Assembly (NCBI GenBank): GCA_026389255.1
Contig: JAPLIF010000183.1
Coordinates: 1 to 9,061, forward strand
Direction of reading: 5' to 3'
Source of the DNA: Cyanobacteriota bacterium
GTDB taxonomy: Bacteria > Cyanobacteriota > Cyanobacteriia > PCC-6307 > Cyanobiaceae
Length of the DNA stretch: 9,061 bases
The notes under the pieces were generated by a model, which ran no database searches, was not told the DNA's origin, and was given only the letters and a program-made list of their open reading frames with translations. Position 1 is the first letter of the stretch. The number at the start of each line of letters is the position of its first letter. Both the position numbers and the translations under genes were made by a program. Of the stretch, positions 1 through 6,308 are shown one piece after another.

Positions 1-216
1 ACCGGCTTTGCCCGCTTTGGGGGCAGCGCCGAAATCGACTCCCTTGGCATTGAGAAGGGCTTCGTAGAACGCCGTGAAATTGAGGCGTTCACTACCATCG
101 GCCTTGGTGGACACATAGCCGCAAGACCGAACAAGGTCAGATTTGCTGACATCGCCCAGCTCCTTGACCTTGGCCAGTAGATCTGCTCCTGTAAGCATGG
201 TGTGAAAATGCAACAT
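1..216 (-). CDS. abrB: cyAbrB-family transcriptional regulator, N-terminal part (cut by window edge)
   Basis: The visible product contains MLTGADLLAKVKELGD, then SKSDLVRSCGYVS and LNFTAFYEALLNAKG, which I recognise as the N-terminal half of cyanobacterial AbrB-like regulators (usual length about 120-140 residues). The C-terminal AbrB DNA-binding part lies beyond the left edge. In cyanobacteria these proteins regulate carbon and nitrogen genes; the target here cannot be told. The family usually starts at MLTG, which is ATG at 198. However, the AGGAG at 230-226 sits 9 nt before an in-frame ATG at 216 and 27 nt before the one at 198, so 216 is chosen, adding MLHFHT. An ATG at 222 is only 3 nt from the AGGAG. 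The gene is last in a minus-strand series and follows the small gene's stop by 60 nt. Confidence 0.9.
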   Translation of the reverse strand, partial: MLHFHTMLTGADLLAKVKELGDVSKSDLVRSCGYVSTKADGSERLNFTAFYEALLNAKGVDFGAAPKAGKAG

Positions 217-225
217 CTGCATTTT

Positions 226-230
226 CTCCT
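226..230 (-). promoter_or_regulatory. Ribosome binding site AGGAG before abrB
   Basis: On the minus strand AGGAG ends 9 nt before ATG 216. This is the best ribosome site near this gene and favours a start 6 codons upstream of the MLTG start usual in the family. Confidence 0.6.
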
Positions 231-276
231 GTCTTGGGCCCTTTGCGCAAGGTCTTGACCAGGTTTTTTTGTTGCT

Positions 277-479
277 TCACCATGCCAGTCGCTGGGTTCG
301 TTTCGCCAACAGAGCTAGTCCCATCAGGAAAAAGAGCCTCGCAGCTCCAATTTCCCAGCGCTCAAGGTGTGTGGAGTCGCCTTGTGGTTTCTTACTGAAC
401 TGCGGTTTGTTGATGATTACCGCACCGTCTTTTGTCAACGGGGCGGTCGCAGCGAATGGGCGGTGTCTGTCGTCGCCAT
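277..479 (-). CDS. Small single-membrane-segment protein, reading frame apparently broken
   Basis: No family recognised. A well-placed ATG at 479 (AGAGGG 5 nt upstream) opens MATTDTA but meets TGA at 437-435 after 14 codons. The neighbouring frame is open from the pgeF stop to TGA 279-277 and reads like a protein: LTKDGAVIINKPQFSKK, then THLERWEIGAARLFF and LMGLALLAKRTQRLAW. The segment AARLFFLMGLALLA is hydrophobic enough for one membrane helix, with basic residues after it. The span is 203 nt, so one added base gives 68 codons, about 67 residues. One base added in the GCCC run near 458-461 would give MATTDTAPFAATAPLTKDG, a smooth join. Alternatives are a TTG start at 438 (53 residues), programmed -1 frameshifting, a sequencing error or a true pseudogene. 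It lies 22 nt after pgeF on the same strand, so probably shares its transcript. Confidence 0.5.
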
Positions 480-484
480 CGTGA

Positions 485-490
485 CCCTCT
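485..490 (-). promoter_or_regulatory. Ribosome binding site AGAGGG before the small gene
   Basis: AGAGGG on the minus strand is separated from ATG 479 by 5 nt (TCACG). It is one of the clearest ribosome sites in the window and supports translation starting at 479 although that frame stops after 14 codons. Confidence 0.5.
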
Positions 491-501
491 CGCCGGCTGA
501 T

Positions 502-1350
502 TCAGCTCTGGGCGACGATGCCACTCCATTGAACAGCTTTCACCTGGTCGCGGCGCCAGGAATGGAACAGCAGGGGCTCGGCCACCGTGCACAGGGGGCA
601 GACACTGATCTGCTCCGGGTCCAGGCCTTCGTGTTCCAGCTGGCGAACCGTGGCGGCCCGGATATCGAGGCGATCGCGGTCGGGTTGGGGATCGGCACCC
701 AGGGCCCCACAGGCCCTGAGTTCCTCCAGTCGTCTTTCTTCTTGGCGGCTTGCCTCCAGGCCGCCAACCCCCTGGGCGGCTACGGATCCGGGCGGATGCA
801 GTGAGGCGGCCACCGCCAGGCTCACCGGGCGCTCCACCTGGTAATTGGCGCCGCTGACGGCCGGTCCCAGGGCCACCAACAGGTCCTGGCGCCGACTGCC
901 GGCCTGCTCCAGCAAGGTGATGGCCTCAGGCAGGATGCGGCCGGCCACGCCCCGCCAGCCGGCGTGGGCGGCGGCGACCCGACCGCTGGCGGGATCGGCG
1001 ATCAGGACGGGGGTGCAGTCGGCCCCACAAACCCACAGGCTTTGGCCCGCCGTGTCGCTGACCAGGCCGTCGGCCTGGGGCCAGGGTGCGGCGCTGGCCT
1101 CATGGGCGGACAAAACCAGCGAGCTATGGATCTGCTGGGGGCGGTGCACGCTGACTCCGGCGCTGACAAACGCGGCCAGCTCGGCGGGTTCGCGGCCCTG
1201 CCATTGGCGGCTAAAGAAGCCGTGCTCAAAACCGCGCAAGCGCTCGGCTTGTAGGTACCAGCCCCCATAGGTGCCCACCCAGGTCCAGCCGGGCCGATCA
1301 TTGAAGCCGGCATCGGGACGGTCAAAGGGGGCTGGACTGGCCTCAGCCAT
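502..1350 (-). CDS. pgeF: PgeF/YfiH (formerly 'laccase domain') purine nucleoside-active protein
   Basis: 282 residues, typical for the DUF152/YfiH family. Members are zinc/copper-binding enzymes reported to act on purine nucleosides (adenosine phosphorylase/deaminase-type activity), and E. coli PgeF is linked to peptidoglycan editing. The metal triad is visible: His75 in QQIHSS, Cys112 in CGADCTPVL and His129 in AAAHAGWRG. Further family marks are FFSRQ (45-49), LGPAVSGANYQV (161-172) and the C-terminal CPLCT...FHSWRRD (251-268). No signal peptide is seen, so it should be cytoplasmic. The frame is open far upstream of the family's start, so I chose ATG 1350, which overlaps the end of the Tab2 gene by 8 nt (ATGGCTGA). 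This suggests translational coupling. Which substrate this protein uses cannot be told. Confidence 0.93.
   Translation of the reverse strand: MAEASPAPFDRPDAGFNDRPGWTWVGTYGGWYLQAERLRGFEHGFFSRQWQGREPAELAAFVSAGVSVHRPQQIHSSLVLSAHEASAAPWPQADGLVSDTAGQSLWVCGADCTPVLIADPASGRVAAAHAGWRGVAGRILPEAITLLEQAGSRRQDLLVALGPAVSGANYQVERPVSLAVAASLHPPGSVAAQGVGGLEASRQEERRLEELRACGALGADPQPDRDRLDIRAATVRQLEHEGLDPEQISVCPLCTVAEPLLFHSWRRDQVKAVQWSGIVAQS
670..677. repeat. HIP1 octamer GCGATCGC
   Basis: Perfect HIP1 palindrome inside pgeF. It is highly iterated in many cyanobacterial genomes. Confidence 0.7.
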
Positions 1351-2239
1351 CGGGCAGGTCACGCAGCATCCAGAAACCCTCGAAGCGGGGTTGGTCCGGG
1401 TCGGATTGCACGGCGATGAACTGCAGGCCTCCGGCCTGCTCCCGGGCGGCGGCAAAGGCGATCTGGGCCGCTTCCGCTTCCGCCGCCTCCAGGCGGGCCA
1501 GCCGCCAGCGGTCATCCAATCCCGCCTCCAGCACCAGTTGGTCGCCCTCGATTTCCAGCCGCACCGGCTCCAGCCCGGCGAGCCAGCCGGCGATCGCCAG
1601 GGGTCGGCGTTGGCTGAACAGCCGCAGGCCGGGGACGGGGGTGTTTGGGTTGATGCCGTCGGGCAAGGGCAACAAGCCGCTGAAACTGGCTTCCCAGTCG
1701 CTGGCCTCCGCCAGGGCACCGGCCTCCAGGGTGGCCCAGCTCCAGCGGTCCCCCCGGGCGGCTTCCGGCAGGGCAATGGCCACCGGCCGCAGGGGTTGGG
1801 GGGCGGGGGCGAGGGGACCGGCCAGATAACCCTCCTGTTGGGGGTAAACCTCCTTTTCCCGTTGGCGCAGCCAATCCTGCAGGGCGTAGCAGCGGCGGGA
1901 GGCCACCAGCTCCATCCCCAGTCCATCGCTGGCCCTCTGCACCATCGGCCGCATGGAGCCCCGCCAGCAGCGCAGGCGCCGCGGCGGGGCCAGGCCCCCA
2001 GCGGCCGCAGCGGCCAAGGCGCTTTCGATGGCCTCGCGCAGCCAAATCGAGTTGACACTGTCAGCTGGGCAATCCCGCATCCAGCGGAAAGGGCTGGTGG
2101 TGGCGTTGGCGACCGGGGTTGCGCAGATCAGCAGTTCCCAGCGTTTACGGCCATCGGCCTCAAGAATGGGCCTCGAATAAAAATCAATTTCCCAGTCAGC
2201 CTCCTGGGAAAGGAGGGGGGTGGTGGAGCCAGGATTCAT
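1343..2239 (-). CDS. tab2: Tab2/Atab2 family RNA-binding protein (DUF1092)
   Basis: 298 residues. The conserved N-terminal block is clear: DWEIDFYSRPILEADGRKRW (15-34), WELLIC, CPADSVNSIWLREAI (57-71), then RRLRCWRGSMRPMV (87-100), ELVASRRCYALQDWLRQR (110-127) and VYPQQEGY (131-138). The C-terminal half is acidic and alanine-rich (EAAEAEAAQIAFAAAREQAGG), ending in FEGFWMLRDLPDG. In Chlamydomonas Tab2 is needed for translation of psaB mRNA, and in Arabidopsis Atab2 acts on both photosystems. The cyanobacterial homologue probably has a similar role in the cytoplasm, but that is inference. ATG 2239 is the only plausible start before the conserved block. It overlaps the rps1b stop as ATGA, and the far end overlaps pgeF by 8 nt, so it sits in the middle of a coupled three-gene unit. 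Confidence 0.9.
   Translation of the reverse strand: MNPGSTTPLLSQEADWEIDFYSRPILEADGRKRWELLICATPVANATTSPFRWMRDCPADSVNSIWLREAIESALAAAAAGGLAPPRRLRCWRGSMRPMVQRASDGLGMELVASRRCYALQDWLRQREKEVYPQQEGYLAGPLAPAPQPLRPVAIALPEAARGDRWSWATLEAGALAEASDWEASFSGLLPLPDGINPNTPVPGLRLFSQRRPLAIAGWLAGLEPVRLEIEGDQLVLEAGLDDRWRLARLEAAEAEAAQIAFAAAREQAGGLQFIAVQSDPDQPRFEGFWMLRDLPDG
1590..1597. repeat. HIP1 octamer GCGATCGC
   Basis: Perfect HIP1 palindrome inside the Tab2 gene, within GGCGATCGCC. Confidence 0.7.
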
Positions 2240-3504
2240 CCTGCGGATTGCTCCTGTTGACGGATCAGGGAGCGGGCCCGGGTGGCCCGATCTTCGGCTT
2301 CGGCCATCACTTTCGCCTTATCGACCAACAATTCACCCGGCTGACCTTCCAGCAGGGCGGTGTTGAGGGCAATTCGACCCCGGCCGGGATCCACCTGGGT
2401 GACGAGGGCCTTGATCGTTTCACCCACCTCAAAGGCTTCGCGCAGGTCCCGCAGGGCTCCGCCGGTGACACTGGAGTGGTGCAACAGGCCACTGACCCCA
2501 CCGAGGTCAATGAAAAAGCCGTAGGGCTTGAGAGCCGCCACCTTGCCCTCCACCAGTTGGCCGATTTCCAGCTGGGAGAAGCGGGCGGCCGAGGCGGCTT
2601 TCTTCTCGGAAAGCACCAGTTTGAGGGTTTCAGGATTGACCTCCAGGAAGGCCACACCGACGGTCTTGCCCATCAGGGCTTCGTGCTGCTCGCCTTCCTG
2701 CAACTGGGAGCGGGGGATGAAGCCCCGCAGGCCTTCTAAATCACAGGTGACGCCACCACGGTTGAAGCCGGTGATCTTGACCTGAACCACCTTGCCGTCC
2801 TTTTCCAGCTGGCGCACCTTGTCCCAGCTTTGCCGCAGGGCCAGGGCCCGGGCGCTGACGGTGACCATGCCATCGGCGTTCTGTTCCCGGGTCACTAGGA
2901 CCTCGATCGCCAGACCCGCCGGGAAGCGTTCTTTGAGGTTGGTGATCACCCCGAGGCCACATTCCTTTTTGGGCATGAACCCCGGCGCCTTGCCGCCGAT
3001 GTCCACATAGACCCCATCACTTTCCAGACCGATGACCTTGCCTTGCACCACATCGCCGGTGGTGCCGACGGGTTGGTTCTCATCCAGGGCGGCGAGGAAG
3101 GCTTCCTCATCGAAATCAAAGTCATCCACGGTGCGGGATGGGGTTTTGGCCGCCTCGGGGGTTGTTCGCGCCGGGGTGGATTGGCGGCGGCCCTGGGTGG
3201 CCGGTCCCATCAGGTCGGCCATGGTGAGGCCTTCGAATTCGTCCGTCGAAAACAGATCTTCATCCCCCCGAGGGCCCCGGCTGGGGGCCGGCGGCGCCAC
3301 CACGGGGGCGGCGACCAACGACACGGGTTTGGCCGGGACGGCAGCTTCTTCAGCGGGGGGTTCCGGGCTCTTGATGGCGATGATTTCTTCGCGCTTCAGC
3401 ATCACCACCTGGGGGGGGCGGCGCGGCGGCACAGCGGCGGCCGCGGCGGGGGGTTGGGCGGGAATCCGGGGCTGACGCGGCGCAGGCTTGCCAGTTCCGG
3501 TCAT
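2236..3504 (-). CDS. rps1b: S1-domain RNA-binding protein, Rps1B-like (30S ribosomal protein S1 homolog B)
   Basis: 422 residues. Three S1-type OB folds follow a long disordered head. Domain 1 is about 148-218 (GDVVQGKVIGLESDGVYVDIGG, shown here split: GDVVQGKVIGL, DGVYVDIGGKAPGF). Domain 2 is about 237-302 (VVQVKITGFNRGGVTCDLEG, GFIPRSQL). Domain 3 is about 315-383 (GQLVEGKVAALKPYGFFIDL, GLLHHSSV). Residues 1-145 are rich in Pro, Ala and acidic residues and have no fold I recognise. The tail 395-422 is charged and may be helical. Full-length bacterial S1 has six domains. Cyanobacteria have shorter S1 proteins, and this one fits the Rps1B/Nbp1 type, which binds mRNA at the ribosome or acts as a free RNA-binding factor. 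ATG 3504 is the first start; GAGG lies only 2 nt before it. It is first in the minus-strand unit and its stop overlaps the Tab2 start. Confidence 0.88.
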   Translation of the reverse strand: MTGTGKPAPRQPRIPAQPPAAAAAVPPRRPPQVVMLKREEIIAIKSPEPPAEEAAVPAKPVSLVAAPVVAPPAPSRGPRGDEDLFSTDEFEGLTMADLMGPATQGRRQSTPARTTPEAAKTPSRTVDDFDFDEEAFLAALDENQPVGTTGDVVQGKVIGLESDGVYVDIGGKAPGFMPKKECGLGVITNLKERFPAGLAIEVLVTREQNADGMVTVSARALALRQSWDKVRQLEKDGKVVQVKITGFNRGGVTCDLEGLRGFIPRSQLQEGEQHEALMGKTVGVAFLEVNPETLKLVLSEKKAASAARFSQLEIGQLVEGKVAALKPYGFFIDLGGVSGLLHHSSVTGGALRDLREAFEVGETIKALVTQVDPGRGRIALNTALLEGQPGELLVDKAKVMAEAEDRATRARSLIRQQEQSAG

Positions 3505-3509
3505 GGCCT

Positions 3510-3559
3510 CAGGGGGGCTGGGTGAACTCCCACTGTAAGGATTGCCATGGGCCCCCCTG
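3510..3559. repeat. 9-bp inverted repeat flanking the divergent rps1b/creatininase promoter region
   Basis: CAGGGGGGC at 3510-3518 is the exact reverse complement of GCCCCCCTG at 3551-3559, with 32 nt between the arms. It lies between two divergent genes (rps1b start 3504, creatininase-family start 3573), a 68-nt gap that must hold both promoters. A TACAGT on the minus strand at about 3533-3538 resembles a -10 box for rps1b, but I see no convincing -35. The repeat could be an operator, a hairpin in either leader, or chance in G-rich DNA. Confidence 0.4.
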
Positions 3560-3572
3560 TCCGCCGCACCCG

Positions 3573-4379
3573 ATGTCCCCTGCCCCTGAGCGCCGGCTCG
3601 ACTGTTTGCCTTGGCCTGAGATTGCCCAACTGGCCCGCAGGCAGGGCAGCACCGTTCTCTGGCCCATGGGGGCCACCGAACAACATGGCCCCCACCTGCC
3701 CCTGGGCACCGATGCCCTCTTTGCCGACCGGGTGGTCGATGCGGTGCTGGACCGGCTGGACGGGGATTTGCCGATCGTGCGGTTGCCCTTGCAAAGCCTG
3801 GGTTTTTCGCCAGAGCATCGGGGTTTTCCAGGCACCATCAGCCTGCCGGCCCAGCTCTTGATGGGCCTGGTGGAGGCGGTGGGCCGGGACCTGCAATCCG
3901 CCGGCTTCCAGCGGCTGGTGTTGCTGAATGCCCATGGGGGGCAGATTGCCCTGCTGGAGACAGCCGCACGCCAGCTGCATGCCGCCTGCCCCGACCTGGC
4001 CGTGCTGCCCTGTTTTCTCTGGAAGGGCCCGGAGGGTCTGGGGCCGTTGATTCCCGAGCCCGAGCGCAGCGAGGGATTGCATGCCGGCCTGGCGGAAACC
4101 AGCCTGATGTTGCATCTGGCCCCCCAGCGGACCCGCGCCGGCCGCGAGCCCGATGGGCTGGGGATCGAGGCGGCGGCCCCGCCGGGATGGAGCTTGGAGG
4201 GGGCGGCCCCCTGCGCCTGGCTGACGGCTGAGATCAGTCGCAGCGGCGTGATTGGGGATCCCCGGGGGGCCACCCCCTCCCTTGGGGCTGAATTGATGGA
4301 GCGGCTGGTGCAGGGCTGGTGGCTTCGGCTCGATGGCCTGCTGCGTAGTGACTGGCCACCAAAGGCAACCCAGGGGTGA
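3573..4379 (+). CDS. Creatininase-family metal-dependent amidohydrolase
   Basis: 268 residues, close to the family's usual 240-270. Family motifs are visible in order: [15 protein letters not shown] (33-47) with metal ligands Glu36, His38 and Asp47; EHRGFPGT (81-88); LLNAHGGQ (117-124) with His121; [11 protein letters not shown] (170-180) with Glu175; and SGVIGDP (224-230). Relatives include creatinine amidohydrolase, FAPy deformylase (ArfB) and MftE, so the fold and two-metal centre are clear but the substrate is not. No signal peptide is evident. The frame also opens at GTG 3522, but the 17 extra residues are Cys/His/Pro-rich and unlike the family, so ATG 3573 is preferred; neither has a convincing ribosome site. 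It ends 31 nt before ado on the same strand and is divergent from rps1b. Its closeness to ado may mean co-transcription; a functional link is unproven. Confidence 0.9.
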   Translation: MSPAPERRLDCLPWPEIAQLARRQGSTVLWPMGATEQHGPHLPLGTDALFADRVVDAVLDRLDGDLPIVRLPLQSLGFSPEHRGFPGTISLPAQLLMGLVEAVGRDLQSAGFQRLVLLNAHGGQIALLETAARQLHAACPDLAVLPCFLWKGPEGLGPLIPEPERSEGLHAGLAETSLMLHLAPQRTRAGREPDGLGIEAAAPPGWSLEGAAPCAWLTAEISRSGVIGDPRGATPSLGAELMERLVQGWWLRLDGLLRSDWPPKATQG

Positions 4380-4410
4380 TTACAGTTACAGGCTCATCAC
4401 CTACGGGCCC

Positions 4411-5139
4411 ATGCCGATCCTCGAACCCAACTCTTCTGCCGAGGTGGCCAGCCGGGTTGATGGTGAGGGGCTGCCCGATTTCACGACGGCCCAGTACAAA
4501 GATGCCTATAGCCGCATCAACGCCATCGTGATTGAGGGGGAACAGGAAGCCCACGACAACTACATTTCGATTGGCACCCTCATTCCTGATCAGGCCGAGG
4601 AGTTGGCCCGGCTGGCCCGCATGGAGATGAAGCACCTGAAAGGCTTCACCGCCTGCGGCGCCAATCTGGGGGTTAAAGCCGATATGGACTTTGCCCGGGA
4701 ATTTTTTACGCCGTTACGCGAAAATTTCCAGGAAGCCCTAGCTGAGGGCAAGGTGGTCACCTGCCTGCTGATCCAGGCCCTGTTGATCGAGGCTTTCGCC
4801 ATATCCGCTTATCATATTTACATCCCTGTCTCCGATCCCTTCGCTCGCAAAATTACCGAAGCGGTCGTGCAGGATGAATATACCCATCTCAATTATGGCC
4901 AGGAGTGGCTCAAAGCCCATCTCAACGAATGCCGTGAGGAGCTGGAGGCCGCCAACCGGGCCAATCTGCCCCACGTGCGTCGCATGTTGGATCGGGTAGC
5001 CGCCGATGCCGCCGCCGTGGGCATGGCCAAGGAAGATCTGATCGAAGATTTTCTGATTGCCTATCAAGAGGCCCTGACCCAGATCGGCTTCACCTCCAAA
5101 GAGATCGCCCGCCTAGCCGCTGCCGCATTAGTCGGTTGA
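4411..5139 (+). CDS. ado: Aldehyde-deformylating oxygenase (ADO), alkane-forming
   Basis: 242 residues, nearly the length of the well-studied Prochlorococcus MIT9313 enzyme (243 as I recall it). It converts a fatty aldehyde to an alkane one carbon shorter plus formate, using O2 and reduced ferredoxin. The ferritin-like di-iron ligands are all present: Glu44 ([10 protein letters not shown]), Glu72 and His75 (MEMKH), Glu127 (LLIEAF), Glu156 and His159 (DEYTHLNYG). The conserved Cys82 (FTACG) and Cys118 are kept. [20 protein letters not shown] and [18 protein letters not shown] are strongly typical. The frame extends 26 codons upstream to 4333, but that part overlaps the preceding gene and does not resemble the family, so ATG 4411 is used. 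The 31-nt upstream gap contains a TTACAG direct repeat and no good ribosome site. aar, the supplier of its substrate, follows. Confidence 0.98.
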   Translation: MPILEPNSSAEVASRVDGEGLPDFTTAQYKDAYSRINAIVIEGEQEAHDNYISIGTLIPDQAEELARLARMEMKHLKGFTACGANLGVKADMDFAREFFTPLRENFQEALAEGKVVTCLLIQALLIEAFAISAYHIYIPVSDPFARKITEAVVQDEYTHLNYGQEWLKAHLNECREELEAANRANLPHVRRMLDRVAADAAAVGMAKEDLIEDFLIAYQEALTQIGFTSKEIARLAAAALVG

Positions 5140-5155
5140 GTCCCTTCCGCTAACA

Positions 5156-5208
5156 CCCATGTAAGGATGGGCGGCTGGCAACGGTTCTGCTGTTGGGCCA
5201 GCCGCTCC
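5156..5208 (+). promoter_or_regulatory. Strong hairpin in the ado-aar gap (possible terminator, attenuator or processing site)
   Basis: GCGGCTGGCAAC (5171-5182) pairs with GTTG (5192-5195) and CCAGCCGC (5198-5205): 12 base pairs with a GG bulge and a 9-nt loop. G5169 and G5170 can add two more pairs past a bulged T5206. It is followed by CCCCTTTAAG, a poor T tract, so it is not a textbook terminator. A smaller hairpin, CCCAT (5156-5160) with ATGGG (5167-5171), overlaps the base of the large one at 5169-5171, so the two compete. The large hairpin ends 18 nt before the aar start. It may end or pause ado transcripts or stabilise an RNA end. Confidence 0.55.
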
Positions 5209-5223
5209 CCTTTAAGACTGCCC

Positions 5224-6270
5224 ATGTTCGGCCTCATCGGTCACTCCACCAATCTTGAAGAGGCTCGTACCAAGGCCCGATTCCTTGGATATGAGGAGTA
5301 CGCCAGTGGCGATCTCGACATGTGGTGCAGTGCTCCCCCCCAGCTCGTCGAACGCATCACGGTGACCAGCCCGACGGGCAAACAAATTGAGGGGGCTTAC
5401 ATCGACTCGGTGTTTGTTCCTGAAATGCTTGGCCGTTTCAAGACCGCCCGCCGCAAGGTTCTCAATGCGATGGAGCTGGCCCAGAAAAGTGGTCTCGACA
5501 TCACGGCGTTGGGGGGGTTTACCTCGATTATTTTCGAAAATTTCAACCTGCTGCAACAGCAACACATCCGTAACACCACCCTCGATTGGCAGCGGTTCAC
5601 CACCGGTAACACCCATACGGCCTGGGTGATATGTCGTCAGGTCGAGACCATTGCCCCCACGATCGGGATTGATCTGGCCAAGGCGTCCGTGGCGGTGGTC
5701 GGGGCCACGGGTGATATCGGCAGTGCCGTTTGCCGTTGGCTGAGTCAGCGCACGGGTGTGGCTGAGTTGTTGTTGGTGGCCCGTCAGCAGGCCCCCCTAG
5801 AGGCGCTGCAGCTGGAACTCGGCGGGGGCCGCATTCTTCCTATGGAGGAGGAGCTGACCCAGGCCGATGTCGTGGTCTGGGTCGCCAGTCTTCCCGAGAC
5901 CCTCAGCATCGACCGGGAGCGGCTGCACCGTCCCTGCCTGATGGTGGATGGGGGCTATCCCAAGAACCTCGATAGCAAGGTGGCTTGTGACGGAGTCCAT
6001 GTCGTCAAGGGAGGCATCGTCGAATTTGGCAGTGATATCGGCTGGCAAATGATGGAGGTGGCCGAAATGACGAATCCCCAGCGCCAGATGTTCGCCTGTT
6101 TCGCCGAGGCCATGCTCCTGGATTTCGAAGACCACCACACGAATTTCAGTTGGGGGCGCAACAACATCACCCTGGATCGCATGGACTGGATCGGTGCCGC
6201 TTCCGTTCGCCATGGTTTTCAACCCCTGGGGCTGGAGGAGCGGCCCCTCGCCAGCCTTGTCAATGCCTAA
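5224..6270 (+). CDS. aar: Long-chain acyl-ACP reductase (AAR)
   Basis: 348 residues (family about 340-350). It reduces fatty acyl-ACP with NADPH to the aldehyde that ADO uses. It starts with the family's [14 protein letters not shown], so ATG 5224 is chosen over the in-frame ATG 5167, which would add 19 residues encoded by the leader hairpin. [14 protein letters not shown] (97-110) and [18 protein letters not shown] (124-141) are hallmark blocks. The nucleotide-binding loop is [15 protein letters not shown] (158-172). The acyl-accepting cysteine is Cys292 in [11 protein letters not shown], which aligns with Cys294 of the S. elongatus enzyme. DGGYPKNL (242-249) and [14 protein letters not shown] (307-320) complete the pattern. 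The ribosome site is weak. accA follows after 38 nt on the same strand, so the aldehyde-forming step sits beside malonyl-CoA supply for fatty acid synthesis. Confidence 0.98.
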   Translation: MFGLIGHSTNLEEARTKARFLGYEEYASGDLDMWCSAPPQLVERITVTSPTGKQIEGAYIDSVFVPEMLGRFKTARRKVLNAMELAQKSGLDITALGGFTSIIFENFNLLQQQHIRNTTLDWQRFTTGNTHTAWVICRQVETIAPTIGIDLAKASVAVVGATGDIGSAVCRWLSQRTGVAELLLVARQQAPLEALQLELGGGRILPMEEELTQADVVVWVASLPETLSIDRERLHRPCLMVDGGYPKNLDSKVACDGVHVVKGGIVEFGSDIGWQMMEVAEMTNPQRQMFACFAEAMLLDFEDHHTNFSWGRNNITLDRMDWIGAASVRHGFQPLGLEERPLASLVNA

Positions 6271-6308
6271 GCCTCCATTGCCCAAGCGCCTTCCTGATTG
6301 TTGATCCC

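Noticed and set aside
251..270. GGTCTTGACC followed by seven T's, as a terminator
   Set aside because: The stem is only 4 bp with a 2-nt loop, and the T run is on the plus strand where no gene ends.
363..384. Yfr1-like motif (minus strand ACTCCACACACC) in a 12-nt loop closed by CAAGG/CCTTG
   Set aside because: One mismatch from the Yfr1 core as I remember it, but there is no terminator-like hairpin after it and it lies in the small protein's coding sequence.
277..479. Small gene as a high-light-inducible (HLIP) protein
   Set aside because: The family's NGRxAM-type core is absent; only a loose E...R...hydrophobic resemblance remains.
1271..2260. Long plus-strand open frame of 329 codons opposite the Tab2 gene
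   Set aside because: Gly/Gln/Pro-rich translation without a family look, exactly antisense to a clear gene; a usual by-product of high G+C.
5167..5223. AAR start at ATG 5167
   Set aside because: The extra 19 residues come from the leader hairpin, do not resemble the family, and the known start MFGLIGH follows at 5224.
6022..6046. AAR sequence EFGSDIGW as loss of the catalytic cysteine (S. elongatus has EHCFDIDW there)
   Set aside because: Counting places the S. elongatus catalytic Cys294 in the MFACFAEAM motif, which is intact here as Cys292.
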